Notes under the pieces: generated by a model
The model's input: only the letters and a program-made list of their open reading frames with translations
Told to the model about the DNA's origin: nothing
The model's database searches: none
Shown here: piece by piece, positions 32,298-41,992 of the stretch
How positions within the stretch are numbered: the first letter of the stretch is position 1
How the letters are laid out: each line of letters starts with the position of its first letter
Made by a program: the position numbers and the translations under genes
Origin: Centipeda flueggei ATCC 43531
Lineage (GTDB): Bacteria > Bacillota > Negativicutes > Selenomonadales > Selenomonadaceae
Direction: 5' to 3'
Assembly (NCBI RefSeq): GCF_000160695.1
Contig: NZ_GG694006.1
Span: 871,803 to 935,802 of the forward strand
DNA length: 64,000 nt

Positions 32298-33944
32298 TTA
32301 GAGATTGACGTGTGCCTCGTACTCGCCGAACACCTCACGCATGACACCGCAGATTTCGCCGAGTGTCGCGTAGGTCTTGACCGCTGCGAGGATATGCGGC
32401 ATGAGGTTCTCGTGCTCGTCGGCGCAGGCCTTCTTGAGCGCGGCAAGGGCTGCCTGAACGGCGGCGTTGTCGCGCTTTGCCTTCATGGCCTCGACCTTTG
32501 CCTTCTGCTTCTCGCCGACGGAAGCGTCCACCTTGAGGAGGTTCTTTGGAGCTTCCTCCTCCACCTGGAACTTGTTGACGCCGACGATGACGCGTGCACC
32601 GGACTCGACGTCCATCTGCCACTTGTACGCGCTGTCCTGGATCTCTTTCTGGATGTAGCCCTTCTCAATCGCCGCAACCGCACCGCCGAGATCGTCGATC
32701 TTCTTGATGTACTCCCACGCCTCTTTCTCGATGCGGTTCGTCATCGCCTCGACGTAGTAGGAGCCGGCGAGCGGATCAACCACATCGGCAAGTCCGCTCT
32801 CGTACGCCACGATCTGCTGCGTACGGAGGGCAACCATGACCGACTCCTCCGTCGGAAGCGCGAGCGCCTCGTCACGAGAGTTCGTATGGAGCGACTGCGT
32901 GCCGCCCATGACCGCCGCTGCGGTCTGGAGCGCGACGCGGACGATGTTGTTGTTCGGCTGCTGTGCGGTGAGCATCGAGCCTGCCGTCTGCGTATGGACG
33001 CGGAGCATCATGGATTTCGGCTTCTCTGCATGGAAGCGCTCCTTCATGACCTTCGCCCAGATGCGGCGGGAGGCACGGAACTTCGCGACCTCCTCGAGAA
33101 CGTTGTTGTGTGCGTTCCAGAAGAAGGAGAGGCGTCCGGCAAACGCATCGACGCTGAGGCCTGCCTTGATCGCAGCCTCAACGTAGGCAATGCCGTCCGC
33201 GATGGTGAATGCAATCTCCTGCGAAGCCGTGGAACCGGCCTCACGGATGTGGTAGCCCGAGATGGAGATGGTGTTCCAGTTCGGGACGTTCTTGGAGCAA
33301 TATTCAAAGATGTTTGTGATGAGGCGCATAGACGGGCGCGGCGGGAAGATGTACGTACCGCGTGCCGCATACTCCTTCAGAATGTCATTCTGGATGGTGC
33401 CCTTAAGCTTGTCCGCCGAGACGCCCTGCTTCTCTGCCACAGCAATATACATTGCGAGCAGGACGGATGCAGGAGCGTTGATCGTCATAGACGTGGAGAC
33501 CTTGCCGAGATCGATCTGATCAAAGAGGATCTCCATATCGGCAAGGGAGTCGATCGCGACGCCAACCTTGCCGACCTCGCCCTCGGAGATCGGATCCGTG
33601 GAGTCGTAGCCGATCTGCGTTGGGAGGTCAAATGCACAGGAAAGTCCCGTCGCACCGCTCTCGATGAGGTAACGATAGCGCTTGTTGGACTCCTCCGCCG
33701 TGGAGAATCCTGCGTACATGCGCATCGTCCAGAAGCGTCCGCGGTACATCGTCGGCTGCACGCCGCGCGTGTAAGGATAGACGCCGGGGAAACTGATGTC
33801 CTCTGCATAGTCCGTCTCCTGGATATCGAGCGGGGTGTAGAGGCCCTGCTCGGGGATGTGCGGACGTGCCGGGAACTTTGCCGTGGCTTTTTCTACGGCA
33901 GCATTGTACTTGTCAAGCTCCGCCTGGATCTTTTCATTGCTCAT
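32298..33944 (-). CDS. Methylmalonyl-CoA mutase, large catalytic chain
   Basis: The 548-residue TIM-barrel substrate-binding chain has [16 protein letters not shown] at the N-terminus, [28 protein letters not shown] and [14 protein letters not shown], all characteristic of the acyl-CoA mutase family. Residues in the YPYTRGV and FDLPTQ regions match methylmalonyl-CoA mutase more than isobutyryl-CoA mutase. It works with the separate cobalamin-binding chain. A 107-base gap with an AT-rich stretch (33980-34000) and a hairpin separates it from the CoA-transferase gene, so a second promoter is possible. Confidence 0.93.
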   Translation of the reverse strand: MSNEKIQAELDKYNAAVEKATAKFPARPHIPEQGLYTPLDIQETDYAEDISFPGVYPYTRGVQPTMYRGRFWTMRMYAGFSTAEESNKRYRYLIESGATGLSCAFDLPTQIGYDSTDPISEGEVGKVGVAIDSLADMEILFDQIDLGKVSTSMTINAPASVLLAMYIAVAEKQGVSADKLKGTIQNDILKEYAARGTYIFPPRPSMRLITNIFEYCSKNVPNWNTISISGYHIREAGSTASQEIAFTIADGIAYVEAAIKAGLSVDAFAGRLSFFWNAHNNVLEEVAKFRASRRIWAKVMKERFHAEKPKSMMLRVHTQTAGSMLTAQQPNNNIVRVALQTAAAVMGGTQSLHTNSRDEALALPTEESVMVALRTQQIVAYESGLADVVDPLAGSYYVEAMTNRIEKEAWEYIKKIDDLGGAVAAIEKGYIQKEIQDSAYKWQMDVESGARVIVGVNKFQVEEEAPKNLLKVDASVGEKQKAKVEAMKAKRDNAAVQAALAALKKACADEHENLMPHILAAVKTYATLGEICGVMREVFGEYEAHVNL

Positions 33945-34004
33945 GAAAGTCTTCTCCTTTACCTTTTACAGTTCTCATTGGGTTATATAATATATACTGT
34001 GGAC

Positions 34005-34027
34005 GGGAGCGCAGATACCGCGCTCCC
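34005..34027. other. GC-rich hairpin between CoA-transferase and mutase genes
   Basis: GGGAGCGC (34005-34012) pairs with GCGCTCCC (34020-34027). No T-run follows in the direction of transcription, so it could reduce read-through or mark an RNA end. Confidence 0.5.
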
Positions 34028-34051
34028 GAAAGCACCGATGGATACGTCGGA

Positions 34052-35548
34052 TTACTTCTGCATCGAGCCCGTTGCGAGGAAGCGCTGATGGAAGGACAGC
34101 GCCTCGTCCAGCAGATGCGGTGTCTGTGCACCCTTCGTTGCGGCAAGGGCGCGCTCGTAGTAGTCGAGCAGGAGCGGACGGAAGTCCGGGTGTGCGCAGT
34201 GGTTGATGATCTCAAGGGCACGCTCACGCGGGCACTTGCCGCGCAGGTCGGCAACGCCCTGCTCCGTAATGACGACGTCCACATCGTGTGCGCTGTGGTC
34301 GACGTGCGAACAGAACGGAACGATGGACGAGATCTTGCCGCCCTTTGCCTCGGACTGCGTATAGAAGATCGTGAGGTAGGCGTTGCGTGCGAAGTCGCCG
34401 CTACCGCCGATGCCGTTCATCATCTTCGAGCCCGTGACGTGCGTGGAGTTGACGTTGCCGTAGATGTCGACCTCGATCGCCGTGTTCATCGCAATGACGC
34501 CGAGACGGCGGACGACCTCTGGGTTGTTCGAGATCTCCTGCGGACGGAGCATCATGATCTTCTTGTACTTGTCGATGTCCTTGTAGAAGCGCTGGAGACC
34601 CTCAGGCGACGGCGAGAATGCCGTGCCGGACGCAAATTTCAGCTTGCCCGCATCGGCGAGGTCGAACATGCCGTCCTGGATGACCTCAGTGTAGACCTCA
34701 AGATCGGTGAAGTCGGAGTTCACAAAGCCCGCGATAACGGCATTCGCCACGTTGCCGACGCCCGACTGCAGCGGAAGCAGCCCCTTGGGCATACGCCCCT
34801 CGGCGATTTCCTTCTTGAGAAAGTCGACCGTGAACGCACCCATTTTGCGTGCAATATCATCGACCGGTGCAAGAGCGCGGGTCTTGTCCGTGATGTCACA
34901 GGGGACGATGTATTTGATTTTCTCATGCGGACATGGAATGAACGTCGTGCCGATGCGGTCGCCCGCCTTTGTGATGGGGATGGGCAGACGATTCGGCGGA
35001 TCGAGCGGGATATAGATGTCATGCATTCCGACGAGTTCCATCGGCTGGCTCGTGTTCACCTCGACGATGACCACATCCGCACTCTGAACGAACGACGGGG
35101 TATTGCCGACCGAGGTGGAAGGGATGATGCCCTCGTCTGTGATGGCGACCGCCTCCACGAGGGCAACATCGATCTTGCCGAGGAAGCCTTCGCGCGACTG
35201 CTGTGCCACCTCGGAGAGGTGCATGTCGATATAGTTGATCTTGCCGGAGTTGATTGCGCTGCGCAGTGCCGTGTTCGTCTGGTACGGGAGGCGCTGCTTG
35301 ATCCCCTCTGCCTCTGCGAGTGCACCGTCGAGCTCAGGGCCCGTCGAAGCCCCCGTCCAGATATTTACTTTGAACGGATTCTTCTTCATTCGTTCAGCGA
35401 TGGCAAGCGGCACTGCCTTCGGATAGCCGGACGGAGTGAAGCCGCTCGCGCCGATGGTCATACCGTCGGCAAAGTACTCCGCTGCCGTCTCCGCGCTCAC
35501 AATTCGATCCGTCAGGGACTTCGGTACGCGATCGGAAATATCGATCAT
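34052..35548 (-). CDS. Succinyl/propionyl-CoA:acyl CoA-transferase (acetyl-CoA hydrolase family)
   Basis: The 498-residue family I CoA-transferase has GASGFTPSGYPKAVP near the N-terminus, SVGNTPSFVQSADVVIVEVN in the middle, and GIGGSGDF plus TEQGVADLRGK toward the end. Members include succinate CoA-transferase Cat1/AarC and acetyl-CoA hydrolase. At the head of a methylmalonyl-CoA operon it probably transfers CoA from propionyl-CoA or acetyl-CoA to succinate, closing the cycle. The start is the ATG with GGAGG 7 bases ahead. It overlaps the stop of a small upstream ORF. Confidence 0.88.
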   Translation of the reverse strand: MIDISDRVPKSLTDRIVSAETAAEYFADGMTIGASGFTPSGYPKAVPLAIAERMKKNPFKVNIWTGASTGPELDGALAEAEGIKQRLPYQTNTALRSAINSGKINYIDMHLSEVAQQSREGFLGKIDVALVEAVAITDEGIIPSTSVGNTPSFVQSADVVIVEVNTSQPMELVGMHDIYIPLDPPNRLPIPITKAGDRIGTTFIPCPHEKIKYIVPCDITDKTRALAPVDDIARKMGAFTVDFLKKEIAEGRMPKGLLPLQSGVGNVANAVIAGFVNSDFTDLEVYTEVIQDGMFDLADAGKLKFASGTAFSPSPEGLQRFYKDIDKYKKIMMLRPQEISNNPEVVRRLGVIAMNTAIEVDIYGNVNSTHVTGSKMMNGIGGSGDFARNAYLTIFYTQSEAKGGKISSIVPFCSHVDHSAHDVDVVITEQGVADLRGKCPRERALEIINHCAHPDFRPLLLDYYERALAATKGAQTPHLLDEALSFHQRFLATGSMQK

Positions 35549-35739
35549 AGAATAACCTCCCTCAGATACAGCGGACAGTAATACATGCCGCCGTCGCCCA
35601 TGAATGCTCTCCTGACGCAGTCGGCGCATAATTCCGACAGGAATTTTGAATCCTCCCACTCCTCTTGCAAAATCTTCTGCAACAGCGATGGTATAAGGCA
35701 CTCGGAATAACTGTGGATTATCATATCCGCCTGCGTCAA
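35545..35739 (-). CDS. Small Cys-containing ORF coupled to the CoA-transferase gene
   Basis: This frame of up to 64 codons (TTG start at 35739, or ATG at 35724) ends with TGA overlapping the CoA-transferase ATG as ATGA. The end contains LCADCVRRAF and GMYYCPLYLREVIL, giving a CxxC pair and a further Cys. The arrangement suggests translational coupling and a leader peptide or small regulatory protein. The CxxC and C-terminal pattern faintly recall ComFB-like small proteins, but I do not recognise it with confidence. It may be a chance ORF in a leader of about 185 bases. Confidence 0.35.
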   Translation of the reverse strand: MTQADMIIHSYSECLIPSLLQKILQEEWEDSKFLSELCADCVRRAFMGDGGMYYCPLYLREVIL

Positions 35740-35769
35740 TTATATCTTTCCTAAGAATATCACGAAAAA

Positions 35770-35802
35770 AAAATGCCGTCAAGATTACATTGACGGCATT
35801 TT
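35770..35802 (-). terminator. Terminator after rex
   Basis: AAAATGCCGTCA pairs with TGACGGCATTTT, followed by a T-run on the minus strand. It separates rex from the propionate operon. Confidence 0.85.
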
Positions 35803-35844
35803 CTGTGAATTTCTAAAAAAACAGAAAGAGCAGTTCGGCTTCCT

Positions 35845-36507
35845 TTAATTTTTTTCAGACAACACGTCGCTTTCCCCACCGCGATGTGCCAGGTAGTAGG
35901 AGAGTGCACTCAGCCCCACCGACAGATCCTCGCTGACGAAAGGGATGGACGGCGGCACGTGCAGCTTCACGGGAGCAAAATTCCAGATGCCGCGGATGCC
36001 CGCCGCGATGAGCTGATCTGCAGCGATCTGCGCTTGTGCAGCGGGAACAGCAATCACACCGATCTGAATATTCCGCTCGGCGATGATCTCCGCAAGATAG
36101 GCGATGTCCTCCACGCGCCGTTCCCCGACGCGCGTCCCGATAACCACGGGGTTGCTGTCAAAGATCGCCGCAAGGCGGAAGCCGAGGCGCGCGATGCCCT
36201 GATAGTTCGCGAGCGCCGCACCCAGATGTCCCATTCCGACAATGGCAAGGCTGAGGTGCTGATCGAGGCCGAGGATGCCGCCGATGCTCTCTTTGAGCTC
36301 TGCAACATAATAGCCGACTCCCTTTTTGCCGAACTGCCCGAAGGCAGTGAGGTCCTTGCGGATCTGTTCGGGATTGATCGCAAGGCGCCGTCCAAGCTCC
36401 TCGGACGAGACGATATCGCCGCCTTCGTCACTGAGCTGGCGCAGGCAGCGGTAATAACGCGGCAGACGGTCGACCGTCGCCTTGGATATCGATGGACGTT
36501 CCTGCAT
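35845..36507 (-). CDS. rex: Redox-sensing transcriptional repressor Rex
   Basis: The 220-residue Rex has an N-terminal winged helix (about 1-80, with SSEELGRRLAINPEQIRKDL and FGQFGKKGVGY) and a Rossmann NADH domain (IVGMGHLGAAL). The C-terminal helix RGGESD region swaps between subunits. Rex senses the NADH/NAD ratio and represses fermentation and respiration genes. It sits immediately upstream of the propionate operon, a likely target, though a clear Rex box could not be identified. The start is 2 bases beyond the O-antigen ligase-like gene stop, so the two are cotranscribed. Confidence 0.93.
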   Translation of the reverse strand: MQERPSISKATVDRLPRYYRCLRQLSDEGGDIVSSEELGRRLAINPEQIRKDLTAFGQFGKKGVGYYVAELKESIGGILGLDQHLSLAIVGMGHLGAALANYQGIARLGFRLAAIFDSNPVVIGTRVGERRVEDIAYLAEIIAERNIQIGVIAVPAAQAQIAADQLIAAGIRGIWNFAPVKLHVPPSIPFVSEDLSVGLSALSYYLAHRGGESDVLSEKN

Positions 36508-36509
36508 GG

Positions 36510-37874
36510 TTATCCTTCCTTCATCTCCCCCGCAATCGTATGCACTGCCGCAGCCATGGCGGCGAGCATCCAGAGCAGCATGGAGGACGGTATGTTAAAA
36601 AGAAGATGATCCGTCAGCCCGTTCAGCGCAACGGAGATCATGGCCAATCCTAACCCTAACCCAATTCCTTCGGCCAGCCTTTTGCTCCGCCACTCCGCCA
36701 GTGCCTCACGCACATCGGCGACAGCATTCCACTCGTGTTCATGCGCGGCAAGCACGTCTGCCCACGGCGGTGTTTTGCGCGGCAGGCGAAAGGCATGGAT
36801 CATCGAGCCAAAGAAGAACCAGAGGAAGGCAAGTGCTCCCGGAACGCCGATCTCTGCCGCATAGTTCAGGTACATATTGTGTGCATGAACGATCTGTACG
36901 GGTGCGCCCTGCAAGTAGAAATCGTACTCGGGGTAGACCATAAAGTACATGCCCCAGCCAATGCCAAGAAAGGGATGATCGAGAATCATCGCAACCGTGC
37001 TCTCCCAGAAGGCGAGCCGCATCTCCGAAGAGGTGTCGACGCGCGTAAAGACGGAGAGCAGACGATCCGACAGGACTGGGTCAAAGAAGAGGACCCCCGC
37101 GCCAACGACGACGATGCCGAGGAGCACGCGCCAGTCACGCAGTACACCATACCCCGCCAAGAGGATACCGATCACGAGGCACGCACCGCGCGCATAGGTC
37201 ATGCCGAGGCACGCGAGCGCCATGACAAGAAGCACGAGGGCCAGCCCGCGCCGCCATCCCGGCAAAGCGGCAGCAAGCCCGAGCGCAAGGCAGACGACGA
37301 TATCGAGATAGCCTGCGAGGATGTTTGGATTCTCCCATGTTGAGAAGACACGCTTGGAGAGCTCGGGAAACGACGCACCGTCCACCCATTTCATCGCAGA
37401 GATGTCAATGCCGAAGACGAACTGATAAAAGCCGTAGAGGATGACGAGAAGCGCCGCCGCCGCCATGGAGATGACGACGGGACGCAGATCCTCTGCGCTC
37501 CGCAGGGTCTGTCCCGTGAGCAAATAGGTGAGTGCGTAGATTGGCACGAGGTGGGAATAATTGTAAAAGCTGAACGCCATATTGGGCGCAACAGCGACCG
37601 ACAAGAAGGCGATCACGACAAAGAGGAGGGCGGGCGCATCGTACGGCAGCCGCCGCAGATGAAACGTCGGATCGATGCGCAGGCGCACGCAGAGTGCCCC
37701 GCAGCCGACGAGGAGCACCGCCATTGCCGCGAGCGGTACGAGCGGAATCAGAAACGCCTCTGCGATGAGCGCATACTGCATCGTGCGCGCCATGCGTTCG
37801 CTCCAGCGCGTGCGGCGCAGCGTGCGCCGCCGCTCACGGAAATAATCTTTTCCTTTTTCTTTTCCCTTCCCCAT
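36510..37874 (-). CDS. O-antigen ligase/polymerase-like membrane protein (Wzy_C)
   Basis: The 454-residue protein has about 11-12 membrane helices and a basic cytoplasmic N-terminus (first 30 residues). A large periplasmic loop contains VHAHNMYLNYAAEIGVPG, the conserved His region of the Wzy_C/WaaL family. Such proteins polymerise O-antigen or ligate it to the lipid A core. The role fits the LPS export gene in this window, but ligase and polymerase cannot be told apart. The start is the ATG behind GGAGGTG. It lies 4 bases after folC. Confidence 0.75.
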   Translation of the reverse strand: MGKGKEKGKDYFRERRRTLRRTRWSERMARTMQYALIAEAFLIPLVPLAAMAVLLVGCGALCVRLRIDPTFHLRRLPYDAPALLFVVIAFLSVAVAPNMAFSFYNYSHLVPIYALTYLLTGQTLRSAEDLRPVVISMAAAALLVILYGFYQFVFGIDISAMKWVDGASFPELSKRVFSTWENPNILAGYLDIVVCLALGLAAALPGWRRGLALVLLVMALACLGMTYARGACLVIGILLAGYGVLRDWRVLLGIVVVGAGVLFFDPVLSDRLLSVFTRVDTSSEMRLAFWESTVAMILDHPFLGIGWGMYFMVYPEYDFYLQGAPVQIVHAHNMYLNYAAEIGVPGALAFLWFFFGSMIHAFRLPRKTPPWADVLAAHEHEWNAVADVREALAEWRSKRLAEGIGLGLGLAMISVALNGLTDHLLFNIPSSMLLWMLAAMAAAVHTIAGEMKEG

Positions 37875-37878
37875 CCGC

Positions 37879-39180
37879 TCACCTCCCTGCGAGAAGACGG
37901 GTACGGATACCACCCACGAGGTAGAGTGATCCTGCCGCGACGAGCAGCGCATCCGCTGCGTGTGCGCGCGCAAGCGCCTCTGAGAGGCCCGCCGCAGGGT
38001 CACCTGCTGCATGTGTGACTGCCCCCATGCCCGCCGCCACAGCGGCGACGAGATCCGCGCCCGCAGCGCGCTCCGAGTTGGGGCGTACGGTCACGACCTG
38101 ATCGCCGGGGCGCAGAAGAATCGCCAGCATGCGGTCGATGTCCTTGTCCTTCAGGATGCCGAGCAGAAAGACGCGCGGCTGCGCAGGAAAATAGGCGTCG
38201 AGCCCCGCGCGCAGGGCCTGCATTCCGGCGGGATTATGCGCGCCGTCCACGACGACAGTCTGTCCCCCGCAGGAGAGGATCTCAAAACGTGCGGGATGAT
38301 GCACCGTACGCAGAGCCGTACGGACAGCGTCCTCGGTGATACGCTCATCCTCAGGAGCCATAAGCTCCGCCGCCATGATGGCGAGCGCGGCGTTCTCCGC
38401 CTGATAGGGTCCCGCAAGAGCGATTTCAAAGGGTTCCGGTGCACGAGAGACGACGGAGTGGAACGAAACGCACTGACCGCCGTTCTCCATACGGAGCATC
38501 TGCGCAGAAAAGTCCTCCCCATAGACGAAGAGGTCGGCGCCCAGCTCCTCCGCGCGTGCCGCAATGATGGAAAGGGGCTCGCCCGCTGCCGCCGTAATGA
38601 CGGGCACGCCCTCCTTGATGATGCCCGCCTTATGCTCCGCGATGCCCGCGAGCGTACCGCCGCAGCGGTCGGCATGATCCATTGCCACATTGGTGATGAT
38701 CGTCAGTTCCGGCAGGACAACATTCGTCGAGTCAAGCAGCCCGCCGAGCCCCGTTTCGACCACGGCGACCTCCGCCTTTTCTTCCGCAAAATAGAGGAAG
38801 GCGAGTGCCGTCAGTGCCTCAAACTGCGTGGGATGTTCATGCCCCTCCGCCGTCATGGCATCGGCCGCCGCGCTCACGCGCGTAAGAAGCGCCGCAAACT
38901 GCTCCTCTCCGATCTCCTCTCCGCCGACGCTCATGCGCTCCGTATAGGAGACGAGATGCGGCGAAAGGTACCGTCCGGATCGGATGCCGGACGCGCGGCA
39001 TACGGCGTCCATCATCTGCGTGACGGAGCCCTTGCCGTTTGTTCCTGCGATATGAATGACGCGATAGCTGCGCTCAGGATGTCCGAGCCGTGCGCATAGC
39101 TCCTCCATGCGCGCGAGTCCGAGGCGGATGCCGAAGGTATTCAGTTCATCCAGATAATGCAGTGACTCCTCATAGTTCAT
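37879..39180 (-). CDS. folC: Folylpolyglutamate/dihydrofolate synthase
   Basis: The 433-residue Mur-ligase-fold enzyme has the ATP-binding HIAGTNGKGS near the N-terminus, SPHLVSYTERM, VVETGLGG, TNVAMDHADRCG and DGAHNPAGMQALR in the C-terminal half. It glutamylates folates, and its bifunctional form also makes dihydrofolate. It follows valS by 9 bases, a common order in Firmicutes. Folate supply also relates to the fhs and folD genes downstream on the chromosome. Confidence 0.94.
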   Translation of the reverse strand: MNYEESLHYLDELNTFGIRLGLARMEELCARLGHPERSYRVIHIAGTNGKGSVTQMMDAVCRASGIRSGRYLSPHLVSYTERMSVGGEEIGEEQFAALLTRVSAAADAMTAEGHEHPTQFEALTALAFLYFAEEKAEVAVVETGLGGLLDSTNVVLPELTIITNVAMDHADRCGGTLAGIAEHKAGIIKEGVPVITAAAGEPLSIIAARAEELGADLFVYGEDFSAQMLRMENGGQCVSFHSVVSRAPEPFEIALAGPYQAENAALAIMAAELMAPEDERITEDAVRTALRTVHHPARFEILSCGGQTVVVDGAHNPAGMQALRAGLDAYFPAQPRVFLLGILKDKDIDRMLAILLRPGDQVVTVRPNSERAAGADLVAAVAAGMGAVTHAAGDPAAGLSEALARAHAADALLVAAGSLYLVGGIRTRLLAGR

Positions 39181-39189
39181 CGAATCACC

Positions 39190-41853
39190 TCAGAGCTTCT
39201 CGAGATCCGTGAGGCGCGTCCGTATGAGGGCGATCTTCTCCTCATAGCCCGCCAGCTTCTCGCGCTCTGCGGCAACGACGGCAGCAGGAGCCTTCGATGT
39301 AAATCCCTCATTCGAGAGTTTGCCCGTCAGGCGTGCAATCTCCTTTTCGAGATTCACACGCTCCTTCGTCAGGCGCGCCGTCTCCTTCTCCACATCAATC
39401 AGCCCCGCGAGCGGCAGATAGACCGCCGCGCCCGCGAGTGCCCCCGTCACCACATTCTCCGGATCGGGGGCATCCGCCGCGAGAAAGGAGACCTCCGAAG
39501 CGGATGCGAGGGCAAAGAAGTAGTTCTCATGCGCGGCAAACACATCGGCGAGTGCCGCGTCGCGCACGCGCAGGATGAGCGCGCTCTTTTTGCTCGGCGG
39601 TGTGCCGAGCTCCGCACGCAGATTGCGCGTCGTCTTAATGACCTCCATGATCGCAGTCATCGCCTGCTCTGCCGCCGTGTCGACGGCGGATTCCATGACC
39701 GCCGGCCACGGGGCGCGCATAATGCTCTCGCCCGCATGCGGGAGTTTCTGCCAGATCTCCTCCGTGAGGAAGGGCATGAAGGGATGCAGAAGGCGCATCG
39801 TACGCTCCAGCACGGTACGCAGAACATAGAGCGCCGTATTCTTCGCGCGGACATTCTCCTTGTCATAGAGGCGTGCCTTCGTCAGCTCGATGTACCAGTC
39901 GCAAAACTCGCTCCACAGGAACTCGTAGATCGTGCGTCCCGCCTCACCGAGCTCATAGTGCTCGAGGTTTGCCGTCACGTCGCGCGTCGTCTCCTCCGCG
40001 CGCGAGAGGATCCAGCGGTCGGCGAGTGTATAGTCCTCCGCCGTCGGCACGAATGATGCGTCCGATCCCTCGAGATTCATCAGCATGTAGCGCGAGGCAT
40101 TCCAGATCTTGTTCGCAAAATTGCGCGCCGCCTCGACGCGCTCCCAGTAGAAGCGCATGTCGTTGCCGGGCGTATTGCCCGTGATGAGCATGAAGCGGAG
40201 CGTATCCGCACCGTACTTTTCAATGACCTCCACGGGATCGATGCCGTTGCCGAGGGATTTCGACATCTTGCGCCCCTCGCTGTCGCGCACGAGCCCGTGG
40301 ATAAAGACATCGCGGAACGGCACATCGCCGCCGAAGCGCAGTCCCATCATGACCATGCGCGCCACCCAGAAGAAGATGATGTCATAGCCCGTCACGAGCA
40401 CCGACGTCGGATAGAAATGACGCAGATCGACCGTCTGCTCCGGCCAGCCGAGCGTCTCGAACGGCCAGAGGGCGGAGCTGAACCACGTGTCGAGCACGTC
40501 CTCGTCCTGGTGGAGGTCCGTACTGCCGCAGTGCGGGCACGCCGTGAGGTCGTCACGCGATACGGAGGTCTCGCCGCAGTGCGCACAGTGCCACGCGGGG
40601 ATGCGGTGTCCCCACCAGAGCTGGCGCGAGATGCACCAGTCGCGAATATTTTCAAGCCAGTTTTCGTAGATTTTCGTGAAACGCTCGGGGACAAAACGGA
40701 TCCTGCCGTCACGCACCGCCTCAATCGCGGGCTTCGCGAGGCTCTCCATGCGGACGAACCACTGCTTCGATACGAGCGGCTCGATCGTCGTCCTGCAGCG
40801 CGAACAGTGTCCAACGGCGTGCTCATGCTGTTCCGTGCGCACGAGGGCGCCCGTTTCCTCGAGCTCCTTCACAAGTGCCTTGCGGCACGCATAGCGGTCC
40901 ATCCCCACATAGCGTCCCGCGTTCTCGTTCATCGTGCCGTCGGCATGGATGACGATGATCTGCTCGAGATTGTGTCGCTGTCCCATTTCGAAGTCGTTCG
41001 GATCGTGCGCAGGCGTCACCTTGACTGCGCCCGTTCCGAAGGCAGGATCGACGTAGGCATCGGCAAAGAGCGGGATGCGGCGTCCCACCACGGGCAGGAT
41101 CAGCGTCTTGCCGACAAGCGCCTTGTACCGCTCATCATCGGGGTGTACCGCGACGCCCGTATCGCCGAACATCGTCTCGGGGCGCGTCGTCGCGATCTCC
41201 ACATAGTCGTCCGTGCCCTCAATCTGATAGCGCAGATGCCAGAGGTGTCCCGCCTCCGTCTCATGCTCGACCTCGATGTCCGAGATCGCCGTCATGCAGG
41301 AGGGGCACCAGTTCGTGATGCGCGTCCCCTGATAGATCAGGCCCTGCTCATAGAGACTGACAAAGACCTCGCGCACGGCGCGGGAACATCCCTCGTCCAT
41401 CGTGAACCGCTCGCGGTCCCAGTCGCAGGATGCGCCGAGCATCCGCAGCTGATACATGATGCGGTCGCCGTACTGCTGCTTCCAGTCCCAGACACGCGTA
41501 AGGAACTTCTCTCTGCCGAGGTCAAAGCGCGTCGTGCCCTCCTCACGCAGTGCTGCCTCCACCTTTGCCTGCGTTGCGATGCCCGCATGGTCGCAGCCCG
41601 GGATCCAGACCACGTTCTTGCCGCGCATCCGCTGGTAGCGCACGAGGATGTCCTGCAGCGTATTGTCGAGGGCGTGTCCCATGTGGAGCTGCCCCGTCAC
41701 GTTCGGCGGCGGGATCACCACGCTGTACGGCGTACGGCTCTCATCTGCCTCGTCATGAAAGAGCTTATGCTGCTCCCAGTAGTCATACCATTTCCGCTCA
41801 AAGCTCTGCGGGTCGTACGTCTTTGGAATATTGGCACCGGATTCCTGACTCAT
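39190..41853 (-). CDS. valS: Valyl-tRNA synthetase
   Basis: This is an 887-residue class I aminoacyl-tRNA synthetase. HMGHALDNT (HIGH) and KMSKSLGNGIDP (KMSKS) frame the catalytic domain, with the editing domain between (TTRPETMFGDT). WWGHRIPAWHC and two CxxC pairs are present, as is a C-terminal coiled coil (about 820-887) typical of ValRS. The start is the ATG 9 bases after GGAGG. A terminator-like hairpin sits in its short leader, and the promoter lies 100 bases upstream. Confidence 0.97.
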   Translation of the reverse strand: MSQESGANIPKTYDPQSFERKWYDYWEQHKLFHDEADESRTPYSVVIPPPNVTGQLHMGHALDNTLQDILVRYQRMRGKNVVWIPGCDHAGIATQAKVEAALREEGTTRFDLGREKFLTRVWDWKQQYGDRIMYQLRMLGASCDWDRERFTMDEGCSRAVREVFVSLYEQGLIYQGTRITNWCPSCMTAISDIEVEHETEAGHLWHLRYQIEGTDDYVEIATTRPETMFGDTGVAVHPDDERYKALVGKTLILPVVGRRIPLFADAYVDPAFGTGAVKVTPAHDPNDFEMGQRHNLEQIIVIHADGTMNENAGRYVGMDRYACRKALVKELEETGALVRTEQHEHAVGHCSRCRTTIEPLVSKQWFVRMESLAKPAIEAVRDGRIRFVPERFTKIYENWLENIRDWCISRQLWWGHRIPAWHCAHCGETSVSRDDLTACPHCGSTDLHQDEDVLDTWFSSALWPFETLGWPEQTVDLRHFYPTSVLVTGYDIIFFWVARMVMMGLRFGGDVPFRDVFIHGLVRDSEGRKMSKSLGNGIDPVEVIEKYGADTLRFMLITGNTPGNDMRFYWERVEAARNFANKIWNASRYMLMNLEGSDASFVPTAEDYTLADRWILSRAEETTRDVTANLEHYELGEAGRTIYEFLWSEFCDWYIELTKARLYDKENVRAKNTALYVLRTVLERTMRLLHPFMPFLTEEIWQKLPHAGESIMRAPWPAVMESAVDTAAEQAMTAIMEVIKTTRNLRAELGTPPSKKSALILRVRDAALADVFAAHENYFFALASASEVSFLAADAPDPENVVTGALAGAAVYLPLAGLIDVEKETARLTKERVNLEKEIARLTGKLSNEGFTSKAPAAVVAAEREKLAGYEEKIALIRTRLTDLEKL

Positions 41854-41875
41854 CGATCTATTCCTCCCGAAAGAA

Positions 41876-41904
41876 ACGCCCTCGTCCCGCAGGGACGAAG
41901 GCGT
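41876..41904 (-). promoter_or_regulatory. Terminator-like hairpin in the valS leader
   Basis: ACGCCTTCGTCCC pairs with GGGACGAGGGCGT (13 bp, one G-U) and is followed by TTTCTTTC on the minus strand. It lies between the promoter and the valS RBS. The T-box core AGGGTGGnACCGCG is not present in the short leader, so this is not a standard T-box. Confidence 0.55.
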
Positions 41905-41930
41905 CCGCTCATCTATGAATTGCACTCGTT

Positions 41931-41959
41931 AGAGTAGCACAAAACCGCTTTTTTTGCAA
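41931..41959 (-). promoter_or_regulatory. Promoter of valS-folC-ligase-rex
   Basis: TTGCAA (41959-41954), a 17-base spacer and TACTCT (41936-41931) on the minus strand. The transcript would start near 41924, giving a leader of about 70 bases. Confidence 0.6.
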
Positions 41960-41992
41960 GATGCAGACCCGTGTACGGCGTTTTCCGATGAT

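Noticed and set aside
31830-34088. Plus-strand frame of 752 codons across the mutase genes
   Set aside because: It crosses two real genes and their gap and has no family features or RBS.
34078-34090. GGAAGCGCTGATG resembling a MITE end
   Set aside because: It lies in the coding 3' end of the CoA-transferase and no second end or internal similarity is present.
35549-35844. Rex operator between rex and the CoA-transferase
   Set aside because: I looked for TTGTGA-type inverted repeats and found none convincing. The only clear inverted repeat is the terminator.
40297-41937. Plus-strand frame of 546 codons over valS
   Set aside because: The opposite strand encodes complete ValRS signatures.
41854-41992. 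Full T-box upstream of valS
   Set aside because: The region is only about 140 bases long, and no AGGGTGG core or specifier stem is visible.
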